Notes: generated by a model from the letters alone, not told the origin. A stretch of 64,000 nt of DNA from Jeongeupia sp. USM3 (GCF_001808185.1 NZ_CP017668.1:2852001-2916000), one strand, 5' to 3'. Numbered from the stretch's first letter, positions 36,952 through 45,913 are shown. Numbers and translations are program-made.

Positions 36952-37443
36952 TTACTGGTAGCCGTCTTCCTTGGTATCGACGGTGATGCGCAGCAGCTTG
37001 CCGCTGGTGCCGGTGACGCCGCCGCCGACGAAGGTCAGCCGGCCTTCCTTCTTGTAGTAGGTCTCGAAGCGGTAGGCGTCCTTGCCGAAGTAGAACGGCA
37101 CCCAGGCCTTGCCGGTGGTGTAGGTCTTGGTATCGCTCGGCGTGCCGATCAGGTCGTCGACCTGGCGCTGCGACATGCCGATCTGCAGCTTGCCGAACTT
37201 GCTCTTCTTCGCCGGCGTGCCGACGATCTCGCCCTCGAAGGTGCCGTCCTTGGACATCACCTTGCGGCCGCCCGGCGTCGGTGCGTCGGGCTGCGGCTGT
37301 TGCGCCGCCGCCTTGCCGTTGGCTGCAGCGGCTTTGCCGCCGTTCGACGCCGTGGACGACGATGCGGTCGTGCCGGGCTGGTTGGCGCAGGCGGCCAGCA
37401 GCAGGGCGGCGGCGAGCAGGGCGAGGCGGGGGCGACGGAACAT
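36952..37443 (-). CDS. BamE/SmpA-like outer-membrane lipoprotein
   Basis: 163 residues with a lipoprotein signal ending LAAC (Cys19), an Ala/Asn/Gln-rich linker, then a BamE-like domain: KLQIGMSQRQVDDLIGTPSDTKTYTTGKAWVPFYFG (in parts) holds the family's LxxGMsxxqVxxLlGxP motif. BamE assists the outer-membrane protein assembly machine; proteins with only this motif have related but often unproven roles. The gene stops exactly where the convergent CBM-like gene ends. Not the canonical BamE, which lacks this linker, so the role is uncertain. Confidence 0.65.
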   Translation of the reverse strand: MFRRPRLALLAAALLLAACANQPGTTASSSTASNGGKAAAANGKAAAQQPQPDAPTPGGRKVMSKDGTFEGEIVGTPAKKSKFGKLQIGMSQRQVDDLIGTPSDTKTYTTGKAWVPFYFGKDAYRFETYYKKEGRLTFVGGGVTGTSGKLLRITVDTKEDGYQ

Positions 37444-37492
37444 CTGGATCTCCGGGGCAAGGCTGCCGCAATGGCGTCAGCGCAGAAACGAA

Positions 37493-37516
37493 AACAGGCT
37501 GCCGGAGCAGCCTGTT
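37493..37516 (-). terminator. Terminator of valS
   Basis: AACAGGCTGC, loop CCGGA-like 4 bases, GCAGCCTGTT: a perfect 10-bp stem about 26 bases after the valS stop, followed on the minus strand by TTTCGTTTC. Confidence 0.7.
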
Positions 37517-37542
37517 GTCATATTAACAAAGCGTTACAAATC

Positions 37543-40377
37543 TTACTTGAGCTTTGCAAGCTGCTGTTGCAGTTTTGCCAGCTTGTCAGCCAGTTCGGCG
37601 ATCTGCGCGCGGTCCTTCTCGACCAGATGCGCCGGCGCCTTGTCGACATAGCCCGGCTTTTCGAGCTTGGCGGTCATCTTGCCGAGGCCTTCTTCGGTCT
37701 TGGCGATCTCCTTGGTCAGCCGCGCGGTTTCGGCGGCCTTGTCGACTTCGACCTTGAGCATCAGCCGCGTGGTACCGGCGACGGCGACCGGGGCATCGTC
37801 TTCGGGCAGCTTGGCGACGACGTTGACTTCGGACAGCTTGGCCAGCGACTTCAGGTACTCGGCGTAGCGCACGAGCGTCGCATCGCCTTCGATGAACATC
37901 GGCACCCTGGTTGACGGCGGCAGGCCCATTTCACCGCGCAGATTGCGCGCGGCAAAGGCGATCGCCTTCAGCGCATCGACGTCGGCGTAGGCGGCCGGGT
38001 CGATCTTGCTCTCGTCGGCGACCGGCCACTTGGCGATCATCAGCGACTCGGTGTCCTTCTTGCCGGCCAGCGGCGCAACGATCTGCCACAGCTCCTCGGA
38101 AATGAACGGCATGATCGGATGGACGAGCCGCAGGATCGTTTCGAGCACGCGGATCAGGGTGCGGCGGGTGGCGCGCTGCTGCGCCTCGGTGCCGGTCTGT
38201 ACCGCCACCTTGGCCAGTTCGAGATACCAGTCGCAGTACTCGTTCCAGACGAACTCGTAGATCGCCTGTGCGGCGAGGTCGAAGCGGAAGGTGTCGAGCG
38301 CCAGCGTCACCGCCTTCTCGGCTTCCTGCAGCTTGCCGATGATCCAGCGGTCGGCGAAGCCGTAGTCGAGTTCGGCCCCCCCATTCGAGCCAACTTCGAG
38401 ACCGCAGTCCTTGCCTTCGACGTTCATCAGCACGAAGCGGGTGGCGTTCCACAGCTTGTTGCAGAAGTTGCGATAACCCTCGCAGCGCTTCTGGTCGAAG
38501 TTGATCGAGCGGCCCAGCGATGCCAGCGACGCAAAGGTGAAACGCAGCGCGTCGACGCCGTAGGCCGGAATGCCGTCCGGGAATTCCTTCTCGGTCTTCT
38601 TGGCGACTTGCGGCGCCTTTTCCGGGCGGCGCAGGCCGGTGGTGCGCTTTTCCAAGAGCGGTGCCAGCGCGATGCCGTCGATCAGGTCGACCGGGTCGAG
38701 CACGTTGCCTTCGGACTTGGACATCTTCTTGCCCTCGCCGTCGCGCACGAGGCCGTGCACGTAGACGTGGGTGAACGGCACCTTGCCGGTGAAGTGCGTC
38801 GTCATCATGATCATCCGGGCCACCCAGAAGAAGATGATGTCGTAGCCGGTGACCAGCACCGACGAAGGGAGGAAGGCCTTCAGCTCATTGGTGTCATTCG
38901 GCCAGCCCATGCTCGAGAACGGCACCAAGGCCGAAGAGAACCAGGTGTCGAGCACGTCGTTGTCGCGGCTCAGGGGCTTGCCGCCCGACTGCTTCAGCGC
39001 CTCTTCCTCGGTGCGGGCAACGTAAACCTTGCCGTCGGCGTCGTACCACGCCGGAATCTGGTGGCCCCACCACAGCTGGCGGCTGATGCACCAGTCCTGG
39101 ATGTTGTTGAGCCACGCGTAATAGGTATTGACCCAGTCGCCCGGCACGAACTGCACTTCACCGTTTTGGACGACTTCGAGCGCCTTCTGGGTGATGCTCT
39201 TGCCGGTGGCTTCGTCCGGCTTGCTCATCGCGACAAACCACTGGTCGGTCAGCATCGGCTCGATCACCGTGCCGGTGCGATCGCCGCGCGGCACCATCAG
39301 CTTGTGCTTCTTGGCTTCGACCAGCAGACCCTGTGCTTCGAGGTCGGCGAGCATCGCCTTGCGGGCGTCGCGGGTCGACAGGCCGGCGTAGGCGGCCGGC
39401 AGCGCGATGGACTCGAAGGCGGTGCCGTCGAAACCGAACACCTGCGCGTTCGGCAGGATGGTCGCCGTCAGGCTCATCACGTTGATCAGCTTGGTGTCGT
39501 GGCGCTTGCCGACCTGATAGTCGTTGAAGTCGTGCGCCGGGGTGATCTTGACGAAGCCGGTGCCGAATTCCTTGTCGACGTATTCGTCGGCAATCACCGG
39601 AATGGTACGGCCGGTCAGCGGCAGTTCGAGCTGCTTGCCCAGCAGGTGCCGGTAGCGCTCGTCCTCGGGGTTGATCGCCACCGCGACGTCGCCGAGCAGG
39701 GTTTCCGGCCGGGTGGTGGCGACGGTGATGAACTCGTCCGAACCGACCACCGGGTACTTGATGTGCCACATGTGGCCGTCTTCTTCCTCGCTGACCACTT
39801 CGAGGTCGGACACGGCGGTGCCGAGCACCGGGTCCCAGTTCACCAGCCGCTTGCCGCGGTAGATCAGGCCCTGTTCATAGAGACGAACGAAGACCTCGGA
39901 CACGCAGGTCGACATCTTGTCGTCCATCGTGAAGTACTCGCGGCCCCAGTCGACCGACGCGCCCATCCGGCGCATCTGGCCGGTGATGGTGTCGCCCGAT
40001 TGTTTCTTCCAGTCCCAGACCTTCTCGATGAAGGCCGGGCGGCCGAGTTCGTGGCGGCTGGTGCCCTGCGCGTCGAGCTGCCGTTCGACGACGATCTGCG
40101 TCGCGATGCCGGCGTGGTCGGTGCCCGGCAGCCACAGCGTATTGTCGCCGCGCATCCGGTGGTAGCGGGTCAGCCCGTCCATGATGGTCTGGTTGAACGC
40201 ATGGCCCATGTGCAGCGTGCCGGTGACGTTCGGCGGCGGCAGCTGGATGCAGAACGACGGCGCGGCCATGTCCATGCTCGGGCTGAAGTAGTTCGCGCCT
40301 TCCCAGCGCGGGTACCAGCTGGCTTCGATGGCGGCCGGTTCAAAACTCTTGGCGAGTTGGTCGAGTGCAGTGCTCAT
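37543..40377 (-). CDS. valS: Valyl-tRNA synthetase
   Basis: 944 residues, the usual size. Class I signatures: HMGH in PPNVTGTLHMGHAF (HIGH box) near the N-terminus and KMSKS in GKKMSKSEGNVLDP. The inserted editing domain (CP1) and the anticodon-binding domain are present, and the C-terminal helical arm (coiled coil ending LADKLAKLQQQLAKLK) is the valine-specific extension that clamps tRNA. Charges tRNA-Val and edits Thr. A TATAAT sits 34-39 bases upstream of the start on the minus strand. Monocistronic. Confidence 0.96.
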   Translation of the reverse strand: MSTALDQLAKSFEPAAIEASWYPRWEGANYFSPSMDMAAPSFCIQLPPPNVTGTLHMGHAFNQTIMDGLTRYHRMRGDNTLWLPGTDHAGIATQIVVERQLDAQGTSRHELGRPAFIEKVWDWKKQSGDTITGQMRRMGASVDWGREYFTMDDKMSTCVSEVFVRLYEQGLIYRGKRLVNWDPVLGTAVSDLEVVSEEEDGHMWHIKYPVVGSDEFITVATTRPETLLGDVAVAINPEDERYRHLLGKQLELPLTGRTIPVIADEYVDKEFGTGFVKITPAHDFNDYQVGKRHDTKLINVMSLTATILPNAQVFGFDGTAFESIALPAAYAGLSTRDARKAMLADLEAQGLLVEAKKHKLMVPRGDRTGTVIEPMLTDQWFVAMSKPDEATGKSITQKALEVVQNGEVQFVPGDWVNTYYAWLNNIQDWCISRQLWWGHQIPAWYDADGKVYVARTEEEALKQSGGKPLSRDNDVLDTWFSSALVPFSSMGWPNDTNELKAFLPSSVLVTGYDIIFFWVARMIMMTTHFTGKVPFTHVYVHGLVRDGEGKKMSKSEGNVLDPVDLIDGIALAPLLEKRTTGLRRPEKAPQVAKKTEKEFPDGIPAYGVDALRFTFASLASLGRSINFDQKRCEGYRNFCNKLWNATRFVLMNVEGKDCGLEVGSNGGAELDYGFADRWIIGKLQEAEKAVTLALDTFRFDLAAQAIYEFVWNEYCDWYLELAKVAVQTGTEAQQRATRRTLIRVLETILRLVHPIMPFISEELWQIVAPLAGKKDTESLMIAKWPVADESKIDPAAYADVDALKAIAFAARNLRGEMGLPPSTRVPMFIEGDATLVRYAEYLKSLAKLSEVNVVAKLPEDDAPVAVAGTTRLMLKVEVDKAAETARLTKEIAKTEEGLGKMTAKLEKPGYVDKAPAHLVEKDRAQIAELADKLAKLQQQLAKLK

Positions 40378-40410
40378 GGGCGGGCGACGGAAAATCGGTG
40401 AAAACGGTCG

Positions 40411-40416
40411 ATTATA
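40411..40416 (-). promoter_or_regulatory. Putative -10 box of valS
   Basis: Perfect TATAAT on the minus strand, 34 bases upstream of the valS ATG. No good -35 hexamer is seen at 16-18 bases spacing, so it is a candidate only. Confidence 0.4.
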
Positions 40417-40469
40417 CAGGGTGGCGGCCTATGCGGCGGCGGGGGCCGCCTCCCGGTTCCGGCGCGGCC

Positions 40470-40567
40470 GACGAAATCCGGCCGGCCGGGCTGCGCTCGC
40501 GGGCCGTACCGCCCCGGTGTGGCCGCGGTGCGCACGCACCGGCAGCGCCATTGCACCGGGCTTTGCC
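40470..40567 (+). repeat. MITE-like intergenic repeat, copy C (diverged)
   Basis: GACGAAATCCGG at the left end and CCGGGCTTTGCC at the right end form imperfect inverted ends. The inside aligns with copy B: GCGCACGCACCGGCAGCGCCATTGCACCGG resembles CGCACGCCTTGCCAGCGCCGTTGCACCGG (each longer than shown motifs but matched block by block). More decayed than copies A and B. Confidence 0.45.
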
Positions 40568-40682
40568 AGCCGCGCCGGGGCGGGGCGAGCCGGTAATCGT
40601 ACTGGTTGGGATTTCCCGCGCAGTCAGCCACAATGATAAAAGAGTAATTCTCTTGTTCACCGTGTCCCAGGAGGTAGTGCCC

Positions 40683-41000
40683 ATGTCCCAAGATGGCGAA
40701 GCGAACCTGAATCAGGAAGAACTGATCGGCGATCTGCGCAACGTGCTGGCAGAAACCGAATCGATGCTCAAGGAAGTCGTTGCCGACGGCTCCGAGCAGG
40801 GCAAGGCGCTGCGCGAGAAGATCGCCGCCAACCTCACGGTTGCCAAGGCCAAGCTGATCGAAACCGAGCGCCTCGTCGCCGGCAAGGCCAAGGTCGCTGC
40901 CAAAGCCACCGACGAATACGTGCACGAGAACCCGTGGGCCTCGGTCGGCATTGCCGCCGGCGTGGGTTTCCTGCTCGGCCTCCTGGTCTCGCGCCGCTGA
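40683..41000 (+). CDS. DUF883 family (ElaB/YqjD-type) membrane-anchored protein
   Basis: 105 residues. A charged helical N-terminal part (EELIGDLRNVLAETESMLKEVV) and a single C-terminal membrane helix with glycines (ASVGIAAGVGFLLGLLVSRR), the C-tail-anchored design of YqjD/ElaB/YgaM. In E. coli these inner-membrane proteins bind ribosomes and are made in stationary phase. The ribosome binding site AGGAGGT is nearly perfect. It heads a group equivalent to E. coli yqjD-yqjE-yqjK, with copy B of the MITE-like repeat lodged between it and the next gene. Confidence 0.85.
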   Translation: MSQDGEANLNQEELIGDLRNVLAETESMLKEVVADGSEQGKALREKIAANLTVAKAKLIETERLVAGKAKVAAKATDEYVHENPWASVGIAAGVGFLLGLLVSRR

Positions 41001-41008
41001 GCGCGGCT

Positions 41009-41129
41009 GACAAAATCCTGCTGGCGGCGTTGAGCCCACTTGCCGTACTGCCTGGTACTGCTGTGACCGAAAGGAACCCCAACGGGGCTTTTCGCACGCC
41101 TTGCCAGCGCCGTTGCACCGGATTTTGTC
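41009..41129 (+). repeat. MITE-like intergenic repeat, copy B
   Basis: 121 bases bounded by perfect 10-bp terminal inverted repeats, GACAAAATCC (41009-41018) and GGATTTTGTC (41120-41129). It aligns over its length with copy A (minus strand 9510-9622) and copy C. No open frame of note. The bounded, inverted-end structure resembles a miniature inverted-repeat transposable element. It begins only 9 bases after the stop of the DUF883 gene. Confidence 0.7.
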
Positions 41130-41220
41130 TGCCGCACTAGCCATGTTCCCGTCGGCTTGCGTGCAGGACGGCGTTTCGGGCATCTTGCCCGTCCCTTTTT
41201 CCTGAGCCCGTGTCGCATAC

Positions 41221-41604
41221 ATGAGCGAAACCGAACCGGCCGGCAACGGCCACACCAATGTCCTCAAACGGCTGGCCGGCAGTGCGCTCGGGCTGTTGCA
41301 TGCGCATCTGGGCATCCTGTCGATCGAGCTTGAGGAAGCGCGCGAGCGTGTGCTGAAAACGCTGGTTCTTGGCGTCCTCGGTGCCGGCCTGTTGCTACTT
41401 GCGCTGCTGGCGATCACCCTCGGCGCCATCCTGCTCGTGCCCGAGCCTTGGCGCGTGTACACCGTGGTCGTGCTGGTGCTGGTCTTCCTGCTGGTTGGTG
41501 CCGGCTGCCTGTGGTTTGCGTGGAGCGGCATCCGCTACGCCAAGACGCCGTTTGCGCTGACGATCGAAGAGCTGCGCCGCGACAAGGAGCACTTCCTGCG
41601 ATGA
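41221..41604 (+). CDS. YqjE-like phage-holin-family membrane protein
   Basis: 127 residues with two central membrane helices (TLVLGVLGAGLLLLALLAITLGAILLV and TVVVLVLVFLLVGAGCLWFAW, in parts) separated by a short EPWR turn, and an amphipathic N-terminus (LLHAHLGILSIELEEARER). This is the YqjE/DUF1469 pattern, always found next to a YqjD-type gene. Function unknown; it is thought to sit in the inner membrane with YqjD. Its stop overlaps the next start (ATGA). Confidence 0.8.
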   Translation: MSETEPAGNGHTNVLKRLAGSALGLLHAHLGILSIELEEARERVLKTLVLGVLGAGLLLLALLAITLGAILLVPEPWRVYTVVVLVLVFLLVGAGCLWFAWSGIRYAKTPFALTIEELRRDKEHFLR

Positions 41605-41906
41605 GCGATCCGCGCCTCAAAGGCCGCGAGGCCCGCAAGCAGTTGCTGCAGCTCGAGGCGGAAACGCACCGGCTGCAGATCGCCGTCTGCCTGACCGAAA
41701 TCCGCGCGCCACTCGCCAAGGGGCAGCGGGGCTTGCTGTGGCTGTCGGTCTTCAAGAAGCTGCAGGGCAACGCCGGCGTGCTGATGCTGGCGAGCAGGCT
41801 GTTCTCGAAGAAGTACCGCGTCCGCGGCATTGCGCAGATGATCCCGGTGGCGCTCGGCGCGTGGAAGGTGGCGCTGCTGGTGCGGCGGTTGTTCAAGCGT
41901 AGCTGA
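41601..41906 (+). CDS. YqjK-like protein
   Basis: 101-residue basic, helical protein (SDPRLKGREARKQLLQLEAETHRLQ at the start, in parts; LLVRRLFKRS at the end). Its position immediately after YqjE with a 4-base ATGA overlap and its size match YqjK of the E. coli yqjCDEK cluster. A weak hydrophobic stretch (MIPVALGAWKVALLV) may contact the membrane. Function unknown. Assigned mainly on context. Confidence 0.65.
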   Translation: MSDPRLKGREARKQLLQLEAETHRLQIAVCLTEIRAPLAKGQRGLLWLSVFKKLQGNAGVLMLASRLFSKKYRVRGIAQMIPVALGAWKVALLVRRLFKRS

Positions 41907-41926
41907 TCGTTGCCCGGAGTTTGCTG

Positions 41927-42277
41927 ATGTCGAGCGTTTCTCAGCGTGATCGAGCCTTGGCCTTGCTGGCCAAGACCGGCATCTGGTCCGGCAACTATCA
42001 GCCCCTGTTGTTTCGCCTGCTCTGGCGCCTGGGCTTCAATGTGCCGCCGCCCCACTTCGCCGGTTTTGGTACCGCAGTCTTGCTGTCCGGACTGGAGTTT
42101 GCCTGCATATGGGGCGGGTTCATGTGGTTTGTTGTCTGGCGGAGTAGTGGCATGTCCGCGATGTCTGCAGTGAGCTTTGCCGGCGCGACCGGCGCTCTCT
42201 TCGGCCTAGTGATGGGGCTTTACTATGCCTACGGCAGGAAAAAGCACCACCTGCCACCGTGGCAAACACTGGGATGA
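41927..42277 (+). CDS. DUF6404 family membrane protein
   Basis: 116 residues. ALLAKTGIWSGNYQPLLFRLLWRLGFNVPPPHFAGFG (in parts) is the DUF6404 signature, followed by two membrane helices (TAVLLSGLEFACIWGGFMWFVVW and FAGATGALFGLVMGLYYAY, in parts). CGGAG lies 7 bases before the ATG at 41927. Function unknown. Base composition begins to drop here relative to upstream genes, and the next gene is frameshifted. Confidence 0.75.
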   Translation: MSSVSQRDRALALLAKTGIWSGNYQPLLFRLLWRLGFNVPPPHFAGFGTAVLLSGLEFACIWGGFMWFVVWRSSGMSAMSAVSFAGATGALFGLVMGLYYAYGRKKHHLPPWQTLG

Positions 42278-42297
42278 ACAATAAGGGTGAAATACCA

Positions 42298-42763
42298 ATG
42301 ACGGTGTGTATTCGGCATGCCGTGCCCGCAGACGCGGAGCGTATCCAGTTCCTTGTACGCCGAGCTCGTCGGCAATCCGGAAGTCTCGGTTCGGCCTGAG
42401 CGGATTGCCCGTATTGCCGACGATACCAACACGGCGCTTTTTGTCGCCGAAATGCGTGGCTGCATTTGCTGTACGGCGCTGGTGTCGCTGTGCAATGACG
42501 TCATGTTCGATTCACAACCGTTCGCGGTGGTGGAAAACGTCGTCGTCACTTCGGCCTGTCGGAATGCCGGTGTTGGTCGTTCGCTGTTTGAGCAGATCGA
42601 GGCCTTCTGCCTCGCTGCAGATTGTTCCAAGATCATGTTGCTGAGTTCTGCCGAACGGGTCGACGCACATCGTTTTTTCGAACGTGTCGGGTTTGTGGGG
42701 GCGACGAAACGCGGTTTCGTGAAATATCGGCGCCATTTTTCTGCGGCGGCAAATCGGGCGTAG
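42298..42763 (+). pseudogene. GNAT acetyltransferase with a single-base frameshift
   Basis: From the ATG at 42298 the frame begins like a GNAT enzyme (CIRHAVPADAERIQFL), then fails at 42397 region after entering nonsense. In the +1 frame the expected continuation appears (LYAELVGNPEVSVRPERIARIADDTNTALFVAEMRG in parts), running on through ENVVVTSACRNAGVGRSLFEQIEA, which has the acetyl-CoA R-x-x-G-x-G loop, and ending ANRA. The joint lies around 42345-42355 (CAGTTCCTTGTACGCC), so one extra base would explain it. Translation from an in-frame ATG at 42317 would lack the first strand and helix. Either a pseudogene or a sequencing error. Confidence 0.7.
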
Positions 42764-42808
42764 CAGTGTTTCGTCGTTCTGGTGGTGGCGGGCTCTTGGA
42801 GCCAAATG

Positions 42809-42836
42809 AAAAAGCGCGGTCGAAGCCGCGCTTTTT
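42809..42836. terminator. Bidirectional terminator after the acetyltransferase and ABC ATPase genes
   Basis: AAAAAGCGCGG, loop TCGAAG, CCGCGCTTTTT: a perfect 11-bp stem with T-runs on both strands (TTTTTGTTTT on the plus strand). It lies between convergent genes (stops at 42763 and 42858). Confidence 0.85.
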
Positions 42837-42857
42837 GTTTTGTCATAGGCCCGTGAA

Positions 42858-43991
42858 TCAGGCCGCCGCCCGATGCCTCGCCGCAACCATATTCCCCGGC
42901 TTCAACCGCCGCAGCGCGATCCCGTTGCGGTTGAACACATGGAAGGCCGCGGCCGGGGCGGAGAGGTCGATCTGGTCGCCGATGTGCACGGCGCGCTCGC
43001 CGTCACCGCGCACCACGACGTCTTGACCGTTTGCCAGCGTCAAATACAGGTAGTTGGCTTCGCCGAGGTGTTCGACCAGGTTGACCCTGCCGCGGAAGCG
43101 CTCGCTGCCGGCGTCGCCTTCCCACAGGTGTTCGGAGCGGATGCCGATGCTGACCTTGTCGCCGACGGCGAGGCTGCTGCCGTCGACTTCGGTGCGGACG
43201 ATCTGGTCGCCGGCGACCTTGACCGCGACGCCGGTGGCCGACGCTTCGGCGACGATGCCGTCGATCAGGTTCATTCTCGGCGAGCCGATGAAGGTCGCGA
43301 CGAACAGGTTGGCCGGCTGCTGGTACAGCTCGAGCGGGCTGCCGGCCTGCTGGATGTGGCCGTCGTGCATCACGACGATCTTGTCGCCCAGCGTCATCGC
43401 TTCGACCTGATCGTGGGTCACGTAGACGATGGTTGCGGCCAGATCCTTGTGCAGCTTGGCGATCTCGAGCCGGGTCTGCACGCGCAGTGCGGCGTCGAGG
43501 TTCGAGAGCGGCTCGTCGAACAGGAACAGCTTGGGCTCGCGGACGATGGCGCGGCCGATCGCGACGCGCTGGCGCTGGCCGCCCGAGAGTTCGCGCGGCA
43601 GCCGTTCGAGCAGGTGGTCGATCTTGAGGATGCCGGCGGCGTGGCGGATGCGGCGGTCGATTTCGTCCTTCCTGGCGCCGGCAATCTTCAGCCCGAACGC
43701 CATGTTCTTGTAGACATTCATGTGCGGGTAGAGCGCGTAGCTCTGGAACACCATGGCGATGCCGCGTTCGGCTGGCGGCAGCTCGTTGACGCGGGTGTGG
43801 TCGATTTCCAGATCGCCGCCGCTGATCGATTCGAGGCCCGACAGCATCCGGAGCAGCGTCGACTTGCCGCAGCCCGACGGGCCGACGAGGACGACAAACT
43901 CGCCATCGTTGATGTCGAGGTTGATGCCGGACAGCACGTTGTTCTTGCCGTCGTAGGATTTGGTCAGGTTCTTCAGTGCAACTTGGGACAT
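42858..43991 (-). CDS. Sugar ABC transporter ATP-binding protein (UgpC/MsmK type)
   Basis: 377 residues. Walker A GPSGCGKST (37-45), Q-loop VFQSYALYP, signature LSGGQ (135-139), Walker B LFLFDEP (156-161), H-loop VTHDQ. The C-terminal TOBE/OB domain (from about 240; SIGIRSEHLWEG) is the regulatory region of the CUT1 class. It powers the two permeases encoded upstream in the same operon. Last gene of SBP-permease-permease-ATPase on the minus strand. Start fixed at MSQVALKNL, beginning of the ABC fold. Confidence 0.93.
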   Translation of the reverse strand: MSQVALKNLTKSYDGKNNVLSGINLDINDGEFVVLVGPSGCGKSTLLRMLSGLESISGGDLEIDHTRVNELPPAERGIAMVFQSYALYPHMNVYKNMAFGLKIAGARKDEIDRRIRHAAGILKIDHLLERLPRELSGGQRQRVAIGRAIVREPKLFLFDEPLSNLDAALRVQTRLEIAKLHKDLAATIVYVTHDQVEAMTLGDKIVVMHDGHIQQAGSPLELYQQPANLFVATFIGSPRMNLIDGIVAEASATGVAVKVAGDQIVRTEVDGSSLAVGDKVSIGIRSEHLWEGDAGSERFRGRVNLVEHLGEANYLYLTLANGQDVVVRGDGERAVHIGDQIDLSAPAAAFHVFNRNGIALRRLKPGNMVAARHRAAA

Positions 43992-44148
43992 GGAGGTCAC
44001 TCCGAATTCTTGGATCAAATGAGCGCGAGATGCCGGATCGCCGTCGCGAACCGGGGCAGGGCAAGACGGCCGCGGTGCACGCAATGGGCGAGAACCCGAA
44101 AGCCGTGCGAGCAGCGCCCGCCCTGCACCGGTGCAGCAGGCGAGGCGG

Positions 44149-44988
44149 TCATTTCACTGCGCCGGCGGTGATGCCGCGGATCAGTTGTCGCGATGCGAAC
44201 ACGTACATCACGAGGACAGGCAGGACGGCGAGCGAGAGCGAGGCGAGCACGGCGTTCCAGTCGGTCACGTACTGGCCGATGAACTGCTGCACGCCGAGGG
44301 TGACGGTCTGGGTTTCCTCGCCGGGGGCGAGGATCAGCGGGAACCACAGGTCGTTCCAGATCGGCACCATGGTGAACACGGCGACGGTGGCGACGGCCGG
44401 GCGGATCAGCGGCAGGATGATCTGGAAGAAGATCTTGAACTCGCCGACGCCATCGCAGCGCGCCGCTTCCTTCAGTTCCTTGGGCACCTGCTGGATGAAC
44501 TCGCCAAGAATCATGATCGCCAGCGGCAGCCCCTGCGCCACATAGACGAGGATCAGCGCGGTCAGCGTGTTGGTCAGGTCGAGTTTGACGATCAGTTCCA
44601 GGATCGACACGGTGCCAAGGCGGATCGGCACCATGATGCCGAAGGCCATGTAGATCGCCAGCAGCTTGCTGCCGCGGAACTTGTACTCGGACAGCGCCCA
44701 TGCCGCCATGGCGCCAAGCACGAGGATCAGCACCAGCGACACCAGCGTCACCGTCAGGCTGTTGCCGAAGAAGTGGATGAACGGCGACTTGGCGAGCACC
44801 TTCTCGAAGCCGATCAGCGACCACGTTTCAGCGGTCGGCAGCGACAGCGGCGAGTCGAAAATGCCGTCCTTGCTCTTCACCGAGTTGATGATCACCAGCA
44901 GGATCGGGAACAGCGCTAGCAGCGTGTAGCCGCCGAGCACCAGATGGGTGAAGCCGGTGCCGGCCGCGCGGGTGACTTTGTGTTTCAT
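44149..44988 (-). CDS. Sugar ABC transporter permease (MalG type)
   Basis: 279 residues with six predicted membrane helices. The EAA loop that docks to the ATPase is present (KELKEAARCDGVGEFKIFFQIILPLIRP, in parts). The short C-terminus IRGITAGAVK is typical of CUT1 inner permeases. Partner of the MalF-type permease encoded 10 bases upstream. Together they form the importer's transmembrane channel. Confidence 0.92.
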   Translation of the reverse strand: MKHKVTRAAGTGFTHLVLGGYTLLALFPILLVIINSVKSKDGIFDSPLSLPTAETWSLIGFEKVLAKSPFIHFFGNSLTVTLVSLVLILVLGAMAAWALSEYKFRGSKLLAIYMAFGIMVPIRLGTVSILELIVKLDLTNTLTALILVYVAQGLPLAIMILGEFIQQVPKELKEAARCDGVGEFKIFFQIILPLIRPAVATVAVFTMVPIWNDLWFPLILAPGEETQTVTLGVQQFIGQYVTDWNAVLASLSLAVLPVLVMYVFASRQLIRGITAGAVK

Positions 44989-44998
44989 GGCGGGCTCC

Positions 44999-45913
44999 TC
45001 AGAAACTGAACCGTTGCAGCTTGCGCTGGATGAAGTAGAAGTAGACGCCGACGCCGGAGAGGATGATCAGGAACATCGTCGTCGCCACCGCCGCGCCCAT
45101 CGTCGGGCTGCCGATCTGGCTCTGGTAGCCGAAGAAGGTGCGGTAGAAGAAGGTGCCCAAGAGGTCGGTACTGTAGTTCGGCCCGGCGATCGCGCCCTTG
45201 ACCGCGTAGATCAGGTCGAACGCGTTGAAATTGCCGACGAAGGTCAGGATGGTGACGAGGCCCAGGGTCGGGAGGATCAGCGGCAGGCGGATCGTCCAGA
45301 AGATGTGCCACGAGCTGGCGCCTTCGATACGCGCGGCTTCGATGATTTCATCCGGAATCGCGATCAGCGATGCGTAGATCAGCATCATCGGCACGCCGAC
45401 GAACTGCCACACCGAGATCAGCGACAGCGTGATCAGCGCGGTGGCTTCGTCGCCGAGCCAAGGGTGGAAGTAGTCGGCCAGGCCGACGAAGCCCATCAGC
45501 TTTTCCGAAACGCCCCACAGCGGCGAGAGGATCAGTTGCCAGATGAAGCCGATGATCACCACCGACAGCAGCGTCGGCAGGAAGATCAGCGTCTGGTAAC
45601 CCTTGGCGCCGCGCACGCCGTGCATCGACAGCAGCGCGGCGAGCAGCAGCGCGATCGGGTTCTGCACGAACATCACGATCAGGAAGAACTTGATGTTGTT
45701 GTTCATCGCGTTCCAGAACGACGCCGACCAGTCCGGATCGGTGAGGAGCTTGATGTAGTTGGCCAGGCCGACGAAGCTCTGGTGGCCCGAGTCGTGCGTG
45801 GTGAAGAACCCCAGCCTGAGCGTGTCGAGCAGCGGCAGCGCGCTGAACGCGGTGTAGATCAGGAAGGCCGGGGCGAGAAAGACGGCGATGTGCCAGGGAA
45901 AGGCGCGTTTCAT
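44999..45913 (-). CDS. Sugar ABC transporter permease (MalF type)
   Basis: 304 residues, six helices, with EAA loop EIIEAARIEGASSWHIFWTIRLPLILPTLG (in parts). It lacks the large periplasmic loop of E. coli MalF, like most CUT1 permeases of this size. It starts 248 bases after the solute-binding protein stop; the hairpin repeat (46034-46116) lies in that gap. Forms a heterodimer with the MalG-type permease. Confidence 0.92.
   Translation of the reverse strand: MKRAFPWHIAVFLAPAFLIYTAFSALPLLDTLRLGFFTTHDSGHQSFVGLANYIKLLTDPDWSASFWNAMNNNIKFFLIVMFVQNPIALLLAALLSMHGVRGAKGYQTLIFLPTLLSVVIIGFIWQLILSPLWGVSEKLMGFVGLADYFHPWLGDEATALITLSLISVWQFVGVPMMLIYASLIAIPDEIIEAARIEGASSWHIFWTIRLPLILPTLGLVTILTFVGNFNAFDLIYAVKGAIAGPNYSTDLLGTFFYRTFFGYQSQIGSPTMGAAVATTMFLIILSGVGVYFYFIQRKLQRFSF

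Larger units (their letters stand above)
40378..40682. other. Non-coding region between valS and the yqjD-like gene
   Basis: Divergent 305-base region. It holds the candidate valS -10, copy C of the MITE-like repeat (40470-40567) and the strong ribosome binding site of the downstream gene (AGGAGGT at 40670-40676). A low-GC patch at 40628-40665 (AATGATAAAAGAGTAATTC) probably includes the promoter of the plus-strand group. No gene is supported. Confidence 0.5.
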
